59,761 nucleotides of DNA, from the NCBI GenBank assembly GCA_013334395.1, contig JAAXXS010000005.1, positions 1 through 59,761 of the forward strand, read 5' to 3'. Positions within the stretch are counted from its first letter, which is position 1. Each line of letters opens with the position of its first letter. Origin of the DNA: Holophagaceae bacterium. GTDB taxonomy: Bacteria > Acidobacteriota > Holophagae > Holophagales > Holophagaceae. Positions 27,042 to 35,909 of the stretch are shown piece by piece. The position numbers and the translations under genes were made by a program. The notes below the pieces were generated by a model that saw only the letters and a list, made by a program, of their open reading frames with translations, had not been told where the DNA came from and did no database searches.

Positions 27042-29468
27042 TCAACCTTTGACGACGATGCTCACCAGCTTGCCGCCGGGGGGCAGGACGACCTTGATGA
27101 TCTCTTTCCCGGCCAGGTGGGACTGGGCCTCGGGGCAGGCCAGGGCGGCCTCCCGGCGCTGGTCCTCGGTGGCCGTGGCGGGCACGGTGATGCGACCGCG
27201 CACCTTGCCGTTCACCTGCACCACCACCAGCACCTCGTCGGCCTGGAGGTAGGCGGCATCGGCCTCGGGCCAGGTGGCCTGCATGCAGAGGCCCTCCTTG
27301 CCGAGCTGGGACCAGAGCTGCTCGGCCACGTGCGGGGCCACGGGCGACATCATGCGCACGAAGGCCTCCAGCGCATATTGCAGGACGGCCCCACGGTGAG
27401 GTGCATCGGCGGGCAGGTCCGCCAGGGCGTTGGACAGCTCCATGAGCCCCGAGACCACGGTGTTGAACTGGTAGCGCCGCTCCAGGTCGTCCGTCAGGCG
27501 GGCGATGGTCTGGTTGAGCTTGATGAGCAGGGACTTCTCCTCGGCGCTCAGCTGCTCCTTGGCGGGCAGCGGATCGGCGGAGAGGCCGTGGTCATCCACC
27601 ATGCGCCCGAGGCGCTTCAGGAAGCGGGTGGCGCCCTCGATGCCCTCGAAGCCGGTCCAGTCGATCTCCTTCTCGATGGGCGCCGCGAAGATCATGAAGA
27701 GGCGCAGCGCGTCCGCGCCGTACTTCGAGATCACCTCGTCGGGGTCCACGATGTTGCCCTTGGACTTGCTCATCTTCGAGCCGTCCTTCAGCACCATGCC
27801 CTGGCAGATGAGCTTCTTGAAGGGCTCAGGGCCGCTGGCCAGGCCCAGGTCGCGCAACACCTTGTAGAAGTAGCGGGCGTAGATGAGGTGCATGGTGGCG
27901 TGCTCGATGCCCCCCACGTAGAGGTCCACGGGGCTCCAGGCGTCGCACTCGGCCTTGGCGAAGGGCAGTTCCGTGTTCTTGGGATCCAGGTAGCGCAGCC
28001 AGTACCAGCTGCTGTCCACGAAGGTGTCCATGGTGTCGGTTTCGCGGCGGGCGGGCTTGCCGCAGCTTGGACACGGCGTGTCCAAGAAGGAAGAGCAGGT
28101 CGTCAGAGGTGAGGGGCCGACACCGGTGAAGGCCACGTCCTCGGGGAGGCGGACGGGCAGGTTCTCGGGCTTCTCGGGCACCACGCCGCAGGCAGCGCAG
28201 TGCACGGTCGGAATGGGCGTGCCCCAGTAGCGCTGGCGGCTGAGGCCCCAGTCCTTGAGCTTATAGGTGGTGGTGCGCTCGGCGCGGTCGCCCAGCTTCG
28301 CGATCATGGCGGTGACGGCCTCTTCGCTCTTCATGCCCGTGAACTCGCCGCTGTTCACCAGGGTGCCCAGGTCCCAGGCGGACTCGGACTCGATGACCTT
28401 GGGGATGGCCAGGCCGTACTTCTGGGCGAACTCGAAGTCGCGCTCGTCGTGGGCGGGCACGCCCATGACCGCGCCAGTGCCGTAGTCCATGAGCACGTAG
28501 TTGGCGGCGAAGAGCGGCACCTTCTCGCCGGTGAAGGGATGGATGGCCGAGACTGAGGTGCGGTGGCCCAGCTTCTCGTCGCTGGTGAGGCGCTCCTCGC
28601 GGCTCAGGGCGGCCACCTGGTCGCAGAAGGCCTTGAGGGCAGGGTCGGATGCTGCCGCCTTCTCGATGACCGGGTGCTCGGTGCTGAGGGCCATGAAGGT
28701 CACGCCGCAGAGGGTGTCCAGGCGGGTGGTGAACACCTCCACCTGCTCGCCGCTGTCCAGGTCGAAGGCCATGCGCGCGCCCTCGGAGCGGCCGATCCAG
28801 TGCCGCTGCATGGTCTTCACGTTCTCGGGCCAGTCCAGCCCGTCCATGCAGGCCAGCAACTCATCGGCGTACTTGGTGGTCTTGAAGAAGTACTGCTCGA
28901 GGGGCTTCTGGGTCACGGGATGGCCCGTGCGCTCGTCCTTGCCATCCACCACCTGCTCGTTGGCCAGCACGGTGCCCAGGGCCTCGCACCAGTTCACGGT
29001 GCGGTTGGCGCGGAAGACGTCCCCCCGGTCCCACATCTTGAGGAACAGCCACTGATTCCAGCGGTAGTAGTCGTCCTGGAAGCTGGCGACTTCGCGGTCC
29101 CAGTCGTAGCTGATGCCCATCTTCCGGATCTGGCCCTTCATCTCCTCGATGTTGGCGCGGGTCCAGATGGCGGGGTGGATGCCGTTCTTGATGGCGGCGT
29201 TCTCGGCGGGCAGCCCGAAGCTGTCCCAGCCCAGGGGGTGCATGACCTCGTAGCCGCGCATGCGGCGGAAGCGGGCGGTGACGTCGCCCAGGGTGTAGTT
29301 GCGCACGTGGCCCATGTGGATGCGGCCGCTGGGGTAGGGCAGCATCACCAGCATGTAGAACGTCTTGGAGCCCGGCAGCAGCTCGCTGGCCCGCTTGGCG
29401 CGAAAGGCGCCGGTCTCGAGCCAGCGACGCTGGATCTCGGGTTCCTGGGTCAGGGGCTGGAACGGCAT
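27042..29468 (-). CDS. leuS: Leucyl-tRNA synthetase
   Basis: Charges tRNA-Leu. 808 residues, in the bacterial size range. HIGH motif as HMGH (residues 51-54), followed by WDSFGLPAENAAIKNGIHP; the CP1 editing domain (FTTRLDTLCGVTFMALSTEHP, TGAVMGVPAHDERDFEFA); Zn-type cysteines CAACG and CPSCG around residues 425-475; catalytic DTFVDSSWYWLRYLD; KMSKS as SKMSKSKG near residue 565; and the C-terminal tRNA-binding domain ending VVLPPGGKLVSIVVKG. The start at 29468 fits the family N-terminus (QPLTQEPEIQRRW). The GxxExxY gene follows after 4 nt. Confidence 0.97.
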   Translation of the reverse strand: MPFQPLTQEPEIQRRWLETGAFRAKRASELLPGSKTFYMLVMLPYPSGRIHMGHVRNYTLGDVTARFRRMRGYEVMHPLGWDSFGLPAENAAIKNGIHPAIWTRANIEEMKGQIRKMGISYDWDREVASFQDDYYRWNQWLFLKMWDRGDVFRANRTVNWCEALGTVLANEQVVDGKDERTGHPVTQKPLEQYFFKTTKYADELLACMDGLDWPENVKTMQRHWIGRSEGARMAFDLDSGEQVEVFTTRLDTLCGVTFMALSTEHPVIEKAAASDPALKAFCDQVAALSREERLTSDEKLGHRTSVSAIHPFTGEKVPLFAANYVLMDYGTGAVMGVPAHDERDFEFAQKYGLAIPKVIESESAWDLGTLVNSGEFTGMKSEEAVTAMIAKLGDRAERTTTYKLKDWGLSRQRYWGTPIPTVHCAACGVVPEKPENLPVRLPEDVAFTGVGPSPLTTCSSFLDTPCPSCGKPARRETDTMDTFVDSSWYWLRYLDPKNTELPFAKAECDAWSPVDLYVGGIEHATMHLIYARYFYKVLRDLGLASGPEPFKKLICQGMVLKDGSKMSKSKGNIVDPDEVISKYGADALRLFMIFAAPIEKEIDWTGFEGIEGATRFLKRLGRMVDDHGLSADPLPAKEQLSAEEKSLLIKLNQTIARLTDDLERRYQFNTVVSGLMELSNALADLPADAPHRGAVLQYALEAFVRMMSPVAPHVAEQLWSQLGKEGLCMQATWPEADAAYLQADEVLVVVQVNGKVRGRITVPATATEDQRREAALACPEAQSHLAGKEIIKVVLPPGGKLVSIVVKG

Positions 29469-29607
29469 GGCGAAACTCCATCGGAACCCTTGATTCTACA
29501 AGGAAATCCCGTGTTTTCCACCTGCGTTCAGAAGCTCCCGTGCAGGGCCACGGAAACGCTGGACCGGAGCTCGATCTGCAGGCCGTTCAGCGGCAGGTGG
29601 GGGCGAT

Positions 29608-30144
29608 CTACTTCAGTGGCCGGCGCCGGTCCGCCTTGCGCTGGAGGCTGCGCCGGTGCATGCCCAGCCGGCGCGCGGCTTCGCTGAGGTTGCCCTCGCA
29701 GTCCGACAGCACCCGCTGGAGGTGCTCCCACTCCACCCGGGCCAGGGAGGGCGTCTCCAGGTCCACCGCCTCGGCGCGGGGAGCCTCGGGATCGAAGGCC
29801 GCCAGGATCTCATCCACATCCGCGGGCTTGGTGAGGTAGTGCACCGCCCCCAGCCGCACCGCCTCCAGGGCCGTGGCGATGCTGCCGTAGCCCGTGAGCA
29901 TCAGCACCCGCGTGGTCGGGTCGATGGCCTTGAGCCGGCGCAGCAGCTCCAGGCCGGAATCCCCGGGCATGCGGAGATCCAGCACGGCGAACTCCGGGCT
30001 GTCCGCTTCGGCCAGCGTCACCGCCTCAGCGGCGTCGGCGGCGGTGCGGACCTCATAGCCCCGGGCGGCGATGGCCTTGGCCAGGCGCTCGCGGTAGACC
30101 GCATCGTCGTCCACCAGCAGCAGCGAAGGCGGGGTCTCAGGCAT
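29608..30144 (-). CDS. regA: RegA/ActR/PrrA-type response regulator
   Basis: A 178-residue regulator: receiver domain (VDDD at 11-14, phospho-acceptor Asp56 in VLDLRMPGDSG, Thr84, Lys106 in YLTKPAD) joined by a short linker to a Fis-type helix-turn-helix (NLSEAARRLGMHRRSLQRK), with no AAA+ domain. This compact layout and the HTH sequence are typical of the RegA family, which activates or represses redox-controlled genes. Its ATG overlaps the end of the sensor gene by 8 nt, so the two are translationally coupled. RegA pairs are best known from Proteobacteria; here the host seems acidobacterial. DNA targets are unknown, but a RegA-box-like site lies upstream of the sensor gene at 31444. Confidence 0.9.
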   Translation of the reverse strand: MPETPPSLLLVDDDAVYRERLAKAIAARGYEVRTAADAAEAVTLAEADSPEFAVLDLRMPGDSGLELLRRLKAIDPTTRVLMLTGYGSIATALEAVRLGAVHYLTKPADVDEILAAFDPEAPRAEAVDLETPSLARVEWEHLQRVLSDCEGNLSEAARRLGMHRRSLQRKADRRRPLK

Positions 30145-31393
30145 GGGGCCAATCCAGCTGCACGGTGGTACCGCTGCCGGCAGCCGATGCCACCCGCAGC
30201 TCGCCGCCGAGCTGCTCGGCGAAGGTGCGGGCCAGGAACAGCCCCAGGCCCATGCCCGAGCCCGTGGGCTTGGTGCTGAAGAAGGGCTCGCCCACCCGCG
30301 CCAGCACCTCGGCGCTCATGCCGCAGCCCTGATCAAGCACCTCCACCTGCCAGCGCTCTGGCCCGCGGCGGGCGCAGACGCGCACCGGCCCGGGCCGCGC
30401 CGTGGCCTCCAGGGCGTTCGCCACCACGGCGCGCAGGGCCCGCGCCAGACCGCGCCGGGGCATGGCGCCACAGGGCTCCAGAGGCCAGTCGAAGGCCAGG
30501 CGGGCGCGATCCTCGGGCGCCACGCCCTCCAGCAGGTCGGCCTCCAGCTCAGACCAGGCCAGGTCCCGGAAGTCCTCGCCGAGGCTGGTCCCGCTGGGGT
30601 CCGCCAGCTGGTCGAGAATCCGGCGGCAGCGGTCCACCTCCGAGCGGATGAGCGCCGCGTCCTGGGGGATGTCGCTGGCCACCAGACCCAGGGAGTCCGC
30701 CGCCCGCTGGAGTTCCTTGGCCGCGATGGCAATGGTGCCTAGGGGCGTGCCCAGCTCGTGGGCCACGCCCGCAGCCAGGGTGGCGAGCGCCGCCAGCCGC
30801 GCCTGCCGGGCGCTGAGGTCCCGCAGAGCCGCCAGCTCTTCGTCCCGCTGCCGGAGCGACTCGGTGACCCTGCCCACGAAGGCAGCGATGAGCCCGGCGG
30901 TGATGGCGAAGGCCACCCACATGCCCACGAGGTGGAGCGAAATGCCGCCGCCGTGGTCCATGTGGGCCAGGGAGTGGACGTGCACGTTCCAGAAGAAGAG
31001 CAGGCCGAAGCCCGCGATGGCCAGGACGCCCAGGCCCCAGGCCCAGACGCCCCGCATGACCACGGCCGCCAGGGTGACGTGCACCAGGTAGATGGCCGTG
31101 AAGGGATTGGCCGCCCCGCCGCTGAAGTAGAGCAGGCCCGTGAGCAGCAGGATGTCCAGGCCCAGGACCAGGCCTGGCAGCGAGGGATGCAGCGCCTCGG
31201 GCTTCCGCAGCCGCTGCTGCAGGAACAGGTTGCTGAGGGCACCCAGGGCCACCAGGCCCAGCAGCGGCAGCGGGGCAAGCTCACCCGGCAGGAGGCGCAG
31301 AGACACCAGGATGGCCGCAGTCTGGGAGGCCACGGTGATCCAGCGCAGGCGCAGCAGCCAGGTCAGGGAGATGTCGGAGCTGGGTCGGGTCAT
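30137..31393 (-). CDS. regB: RegB/PrrB-type redox sensor histidine kinase
   Basis: A 418-residue membrane kinase with about six N-terminal helices (residues 10-175). The RegB quinone-binding motif GGxxNPF is present as GGAANPF (92-98). The H-box is AGVAHELGTPLGTI with His212, and Cys256 in EVDRCRRIL lies where RegB has its redox-active Cys (44 residues after His rather than 40). The ATP-binding domain has NALEAT, DQGCGM, GEPFFSTKPTGSGMGLGL. A His-rich loop (VHVHSLAHMDH, 138-147) lies between the later helices. ATG 31393 is chosen because the family N-terminus starts there. Expected role: senses quinone/redox state and phosphorylates RegA. Assignment is based on motifs; the sensing mode is family knowledge. 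Confidence 0.88.
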   Translation of the reverse strand: MTRPSSDISLTWLLRLRWITVASQTAAILVSLRLLPGELAPLPLLGLVALGALSNLFLQQRLRKPEALHPSLPGLVLGLDILLLTGLLYFSGGAANPFTAIYLVHVTLAAVVMRGVWAWGLGVLAIAGFGLLFFWNVHVHSLAHMDHGGGISLHLVGMWVAFAITAGLIAAFVGRVTESLRQRDEELAALRDLSARQARLAALATLAAGVAHELGTPLGTIAIAAKELQRAADSLGLVASDIPQDAALIRSEVDRCRRILDQLADPSGTSLGEDFRDLAWSELEADLLEGVAPEDRARLAFDWPLEPCGAMPRRGLARALRAVVANALEATARPGPVRVCARRGPERWQVEVLDQGCGMSAEVLARVGEPFFSTKPTGSGMGLGLFLARTFAEQLGGELRVASAAGSGTTVQLDWPHA

Positions 31394-31443
31394 GAAGGGG
31401 CCATTCTCCCACCAATGACGGGGGGGCTGGGGATGCCTGGGCT

Positions 31444-31483
31444 GCGTCAGGATGTCGCAGCTCCAAACTTTCAGACCTATAAA
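31444..31483 (+). promoter_or_regulatory. RegA-box-like site next to a promoter between regB and the metzincin gene
   Basis: GCGTCAGGATGTCGC (31444-31458) fits the GYGSSRNNWWNNCGC form of RegA/PrrA boxes as I recall it, at all but one defined position. It abuts a poor -35 (TCGCAG, 31455) that stands 17 nt before a good -10 (TATAAA, 31478-31483) directed at the metzincin gene. A weak -35 with an adjacent activator site is the expected look of an activated promoter. The consensus is from memory and no binding data exist. Confidence 0.4.
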
Positions 31484-31541
31484 CCCTCCGCAGCATGCCT
31501 CGTAACACAGGGGTCCGTTCCCTGTAACCGGAGGTAGAACC

Positions 31542-34175
31542 ATGATCTGGCGTTCCCTGCGACCCGTCGCCCTGGCGGCCCTTCCCCTGTGTCTGGTGGC
31601 CCAGACCCCGCCCGCCGAGAAGGCCGCAACGCCTGGCGCCAAGGCCCCTGCGGCGGCCACAGCCGTCCCGGCAACCCCGGCCCCGAACGCCCTCAAGCCC
31701 TTTGCCGAGGTCATCAAGGAGGCCAAGGAGCTCCCGGGACTCTTTCCCCTCTGGCAGAAGGACGACAAGGTCTGGCTTGAGCTGAGCCCCGCCCAGCTTG
31801 ACCAGCCCTACTTCTTCGCGGTCAGCTCCACCCAGGGCATCGGCGAGCGCGGCATCTACGGCGGCATGATGGGCGACACCCACGTGGTGCAGTTCAAGCG
31901 CATCGGCAACCACCTGCAGCTGATCGCCAAGAACCTGGACTTCACGGCCAAGGAGGGCACGCCCATCGCCCGCGCCGTGCGGGAGGGCTTCTCGGACAGC
32001 CTGCTGGCCTCGGCCCCGGTGCTGAGCCAGCCCCACCCCGAGCGCAAGACCTTCCTCGTGGAGGCCAACGCCCTGCTCCTCAATGACATCCCCATGGGCG
32101 CCACCCAGCTCGAGGCGGCCTTCCGGCAGCCCTACAGCCTGGACAAGGCCAATAGCAGCTTCGTCACCGTGCGCGGCACCGCCGACCAGGCGGCCTTCAC
32201 GGTCAGCGCCCACTACGCCCTGGCCAAGCTGATGCTGCCCCCGCCCTCCATGCCCGGCTCCACCCCCCCGCCCTTCACCCCGCTGCCCAGCACCCTCGAG
32301 GATGTGCGCAGCCTCTTCCTGGGCTATCACTACACCCTCTCCACCCTGCCGGAGCCCATGCGGCCCCGCCTGGCGGACGAGCGCGTGGGCTACTTCGTGA
32401 CCACCCGCTGGGACTTCACCCAGGACCTCAGCCCTGACCCCAAGGTGCGGCTCGTGAACCGCTGGCGCCTCGACAAGAAGGACCCCGCTGCAGCCCTCAG
32501 CGAGCCCCGCCAGCCCATCACCTACTGGCTCGACCGCAACATGCCGGAGAAGTACCGCAAGGCCGTGACCGCGGGCATCCTCGAGTGGAACAAGGCCTTC
32601 GAGCGCGTCGGCTTCAAGAACGCGGTGCGGGTGGAGGTGCAGCCCCAGGACGCCGCCTGGGACACCCAGGACACCCGCCACGCCTCTGTGCGCTGGCTGG
32701 TGGGCACCGACATCGGCTTTGCCATCGGACCCAGCCATGTGGACCCGCGCACCGGTGAGATCCTCGACGCCGACATCGGCGTGGGGGACATCTGGACCCG
32801 CGCGCCCCGGCGCCAGGTAGTGGAAGAGCTGCCCCGGCTCCAGGGTCGCCACGCAGGCCATGCCTGCGCCTACGAGGCCGAGGCCGCCCAGGAGCTGGCC
32901 TTCGCCATGGACCTGCTGGAAGCCCGCGGCGACCTCGAGCCCGACAGCCCCGAGGCCGACGCCTACGTGATGGCCGTGCTCAAGGACGTGATCACCCACG
33001 AGGTGGGCCATACCCTGGGCCTGCGCCACAACTTCCGGGCCTCGACCATCTACACCGAGGCCCAGCTGCAGGACGCGGCCTTCACCCGCACCCACGGCCT
33101 CACGGGGTCCGTGATGGACTACAACGCCCTCAACCTCGCCACCAAGGGTCAGACGCAGGGCGAGTATGTGATGAGCACCCTGGGCCCCTACGACTACTGG
33201 GCCATCGAGTACGCCTACAAGCCCCTGGAGTCGGCCCAGGAGAAGGCGGAGCTGGCCCGCATCGCCGCCCGCAGCCACAAGGAGCCCCTGCTGGCCTACG
33301 GCACCGATGAAGAGGCCGGGTTCCCGGGCATGGACGGCATGGACCCCGAGGTGAACCGCCGCGATCTGGGCGCCGATCCCCTGGGCTACTACCGGAAGCG
33401 CCTGCAGCTCAGCCGGGAGCTCTGGGACCGCCTCCAGGACAAGCAGCTGAAGGACGGCGAGAGCTACGCCGTCCTGCGCCGGAACTTCGACGGCGCCCTG
33501 GGCCAGCTGGCCCTGACCTCCAACCTCGCCGCCAAATACGTGGGCGGCGTGGTCCACCTGCGCGACCACGCGGGCAGCCCCCGCGCACCCTTCACGCCGG
33601 TGCCCGCCGCCCGGCAGCGCGAGGCCCTGAAGCTGCTGGAGACCGGCCTGTTCAGCGCGGAGTCCTTCCGCTTCCGGCCCGAGTTCATGGCCAAGCTGAC
33701 GGTCAACCAGTTCGAGCGGGGCATGAACCCGGACTACTCCCTGAGCAGTCGCCTGCTCTCGGTCCAGCGGCAGACGCTCAGCCAGCTGATGAACGTGGGC
33801 GTGGCGACCCGGATCCTCGATGCCACCGACAAGCTGGTCGATCCCAAGGCCGCCTTCCGGCTCTCCGAGCTCTTCGAGACCCTCCAGGGCGCCATCTGGA
33901 GCGAAGCCAGGACCGGCAAGGACGCCCCCACGCTGCGGCGCAACCTGCAGAAGGAGCACCTCCGCAACCTGGTGGGCCTGGTCCTGCGGGCCAACCCGGC
34001 CACGCCGGAGGACGCCCGGGCCCTGGCCCGGGAGGGCCTGAAGGGCCTGGCCGCCCAGCTGCGCGCTGGCAGCGCCAAGCCCGGCTACAGCAAGGAGACC
34101 CGCGCCCACTTCGCCGAGTGCCTCGCCTCCATCGACGAGACCCTCAAGGCCATGGTCACCCGCACCAGCCTCTAG
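31542..34175 (+). CDS. Secreted zinc metalloprotease (DUF5117/DUF4953, metzincin)
   Basis: An 877-residue protein with a signal peptide (RSLRPVALAALPLCLVAQ). The N-terminal half has the DUF5117-type block (YFFAVSSTQGIGERGIYGGMMG, RVGYFVTTRWDF, WYLDRNMPEKYRK-like YWLDRNMPEKYRKAVTAGI). The C-terminal half (DUF4953) holds the extended metzincin zinc site HEVGHTLGLRH (His486-His496) and a Met-turn SVMDY about 40 residues on. GGAGG lies 7 nt before the ATG. Large proteins of this class are common in Bacteroidetes, Acidobacteria and Gemmatimonadetes; substrates are not established. It is divergent from regBA across 148 bp containing a possible RegA site. Confidence 0.92.
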   Translation: MIWRSLRPVALAALPLCLVAQTPPAEKAATPGAKAPAAATAVPATPAPNALKPFAEVIKEAKELPGLFPLWQKDDKVWLELSPAQLDQPYFFAVSSTQGIGERGIYGGMMGDTHVVQFKRIGNHLQLIAKNLDFTAKEGTPIARAVREGFSDSLLASAPVLSQPHPERKTFLVEANALLLNDIPMGATQLEAAFRQPYSLDKANSSFVTVRGTADQAAFTVSAHYALAKLMLPPPSMPGSTPPPFTPLPSTLEDVRSLFLGYHYTLSTLPEPMRPRLADERVGYFVTTRWDFTQDLSPDPKVRLVNRWRLDKKDPAAALSEPRQPITYWLDRNMPEKYRKAVTAGILEWNKAFERVGFKNAVRVEVQPQDAAWDTQDTRHASVRWLVGTDIGFAIGPSHVDPRTGEILDADIGVGDIWTRAPRRQVVEELPRLQGRHAGHACAYEAEAAQELAFAMDLLEARGDLEPDSPEADAYVMAVLKDVITHEVGHTLGLRHNFRASTIYTEAQLQDAAFTRTHGLTGSVMDYNALNLATKGQTQGEYVMSTLGPYDYWAIEYAYKPLESAQEKAELARIAARSHKEPLLAYGTDEEAGFPGMDGMDPEVNRRDLGADPLGYYRKRLQLSRELWDRLQDKQLKDGESYAVLRRNFDGALGQLALTSNLAAKYVGGVVHLRDHAGSPRAPFTPVPAARQREALKLLETGLFSAESFRFRPEFMAKLTVNQFERGMNPDYSLSSRLLSVQRQTLSQLMNVGVATRILDATDKLVDPKAAFRLSELFETLQGAIWSEARTGKDAPTLRRNLQKEHLRNLVGLVLRANPATPEDARALAREGLKGLAAQLRAGSAKPGYSKETRAHFAECLASIDETLKAMVTRTSL

Positions 34176-34194
34176 GCGCACAGCCCGCAACCCG

Positions 34195-34228
34195 AGCCCG
34201 GCCGGATCCCCATGGGACCGGCCGGGCT
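34195..34228 (+). terminator. GC-rich hairpin after the metalloprotease gene
   Basis: AGCCCGGCCGG (34195-34205) pairs with its complement (34218-34228), extended by TCCC/GGGA. There is no T-tract behind it, so termination may be Rho-assisted or weak. Confidence 0.5.
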
Positions 34229-34373
34229 TGCCGTTGCAGGGATGTTCCCCCGTCCTGAGGCGCCGTTCGGCCATCCCAGCCTGCAGTTCCGGGGACTCAA
34301 CCGGGGCCTTCCGCGCCCTGTCTAGACTGAAAATCGGAGCGGGCCCGATGCCTGCTCCCCCGCTGGAGACCCC

Positions 34374-35909
34374 GTGAGACCCGAGCCCCCCGAAGCCCGC
34401 GTCGGCCTTCAAACCGCTCCTGCGTGGCAGCGGAAGGGGGGTCTGGTCGGCACCCTCCTGCTGTCCGTCGCCCTGCTCCTGCTGGCCGCCTGCGGGTCCT
34501 CCAGGAGCTCCCCCGCCCCTTCCGGCGGTGGCACGGGCATTCCCGGCGTCTTCGTCGGCAGCATCCTCCTCGGCAGCCCCACGGCCAGCTCCATCAAGGC
34601 CAACGTGCTCTCCACCACCCAGAGCGGAACCGTGTATCTGGCCTGCGGCACCGTGCCCGGCGCCTATCCCCTGCAGTCCGCCCCAGTGGCCCTCCTCGCC
34701 GGCACACCCGTGGAGCTGGCCCTCACAGGCCTCGCCGCCAACACCCCGTACTACTACCGGCTCTACTACCAGCCCGCCGGAGGATCCTACGGTCCCACGG
34801 CCGAATACGCCTTCCACACGGCTCGCCCCGCCGGCAGCACCTTCACCTTCACCGTGCAGGCCGACAGCCACATGGACGAGAACTCCAGCCTGGACGTCTA
34901 CCTCCGGTCCCTAGGCAACGTCGCCACCGGCGCGCCGGACTTCCACATCGACCTGGGGGACACCTTCATGTGCGAGAAGCACACAGGGCCCCTCTCGGCC
35001 GTGGTCCAGGCCGCGCCGGACTACGCCACGGCGGCCGCGCGCTACGCTTACGAGCGGGGGAACTTCGGCACCCTGAGCGCAGCGACGCCCATCTTCCTGG
35101 TGAACGGCAACCATGAGGGCGAGTCCGGCTGGTTCCTCAACGGCACCGCCAGCAACCTCGCCATCTGGACCACCCAGGCCCGCCAGCGCACCTTCGTGAA
35201 CCCGGTGCCCGACGGCTTCTACAGCGGGGACAGCGTGGACGAGCCCTTCGTGGGCAAGCGGGCCACCTGGTACGCCTGGACCTGGGGGGACGCGCTCTTC
35301 GTGGCGCTGGATCCCTTCTGGAACTCCCCCAAGCAGCCAGGCCAGGATGCCTGGAACCTCACCCTCGGGGACCGCCAGTATGCCTGGCTGCAACAGACCC
35401 TCACCGCCAGCACCGCCAATTACAAGTTCGTCTTCATCCACAACCTCGTGGGCGGCCTTGACGGCCAGATGCGCGGCGGCATCGAGGCGGCGCCTTACTA
35501 CGAGTGGGGCGGCAGGAACGCCGACGGCACGGCGGGCTACGCCACCCGGCGCCCCACCTGGACCGAGCCCATCCACAGCCTGCTGGTGCGCACCGGCGTC
35601 ACCGCCGTCTTCCACGGCCACGATCACCTCTACGCGAAGCAGGACCTGGACGGCATCGTCTACCAGGAGGTGCCCCAACCCAGCGCCGTCAACAGCCAGA
35701 GCGGCGCCACCCTGGCGGCCGCCTACCACTATGCGGCAGGCACCATCCTCAGCAGCAGCGGCCACCTGCGGGTGACGGTCGCACCGGACAAGGTGACGGC
35801 CCAGTACATCCGCACCTGGCTGCCCGCCGCCGAGTCCGCGACCCAGAAGAATGGCTCCGTGGACCACACCTGGACCGTGGCGGCGCCCCTCAAGACCCGT
35901 ACTCCATGA
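34374..35909 (+). CDS. Purple-acid-phosphatase-like metallophosphoesterase lipoprotein
   Basis: A 511-residue protein starting at GTG (GGAG 6 nt upstream). An N-terminal signal ends in the lipobox LLAAC (Cys40). Residues about 60-155 form a fibronectin-like PAP N-domain (ILLGSPTASSIKANVL, NTPYYYRLYY). The metallophosphoesterase core shows DSH, LGDTF, NGNHE, FIHN and HGHDH, the five ligand motifs of calcineurin-like enzymes. It is probably anchored to the outer membrane facing periplasm or outside, releasing phosphate from an unknown ester. Its stop codon overlaps the ATG of a paralog, so the two form a coupled pair. Confidence 0.9.
   Translation: MRPEPPEARVGLQTAPAWQRKGGLVGTLLLSVALLLLAACGSSRSSPAPSGGGTGIPGVFVGSILLGSPTASSIKANVLSTTQSGTVYLACGTVPGAYPLQSAPVALLAGTPVELALTGLAANTPYYYRLYYQPAGGSYGPTAEYAFHTARPAGSTFTFTVQADSHMDENSSLDVYLRSLGNVATGAPDFHIDLGDTFMCEKHTGPLSAVVQAAPDYATAAARYAYERGNFGTLSAATPIFLVNGNHEGESGWFLNGTASNLAIWTTQARQRTFVNPVPDGFYSGDSVDEPFVGKRATWYAWTWGDALFVALDPFWNSPKQPGQDAWNLTLGDRQYAWLQQTLTASTANYKFVFIHNLVGGLDGQMRGGIEAAPYYEWGGRNADGTAGYATRRPTWTEPIHSLLVRTGVTAVFHGHDHLYAKQDLDGIVYQEVPQPSAVNSQSGATLAAAYHYAAGTILSSSGHLRVTVAPDKVTAQYIRTWLPAAESATQKNGSVDHTWTVAAPLKTRTP

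Noticed and set aside
31281-34871. 1196-residue open frame on the minus strand opposite the metalloprotease
   Set aside because: It mirrors a GC-rich gene with strong motifs on the plus strand; composition is His/Gly/Val/Gln-rich shadow sequence with no domain, and it runs through regB upstream DNA and the next gene.
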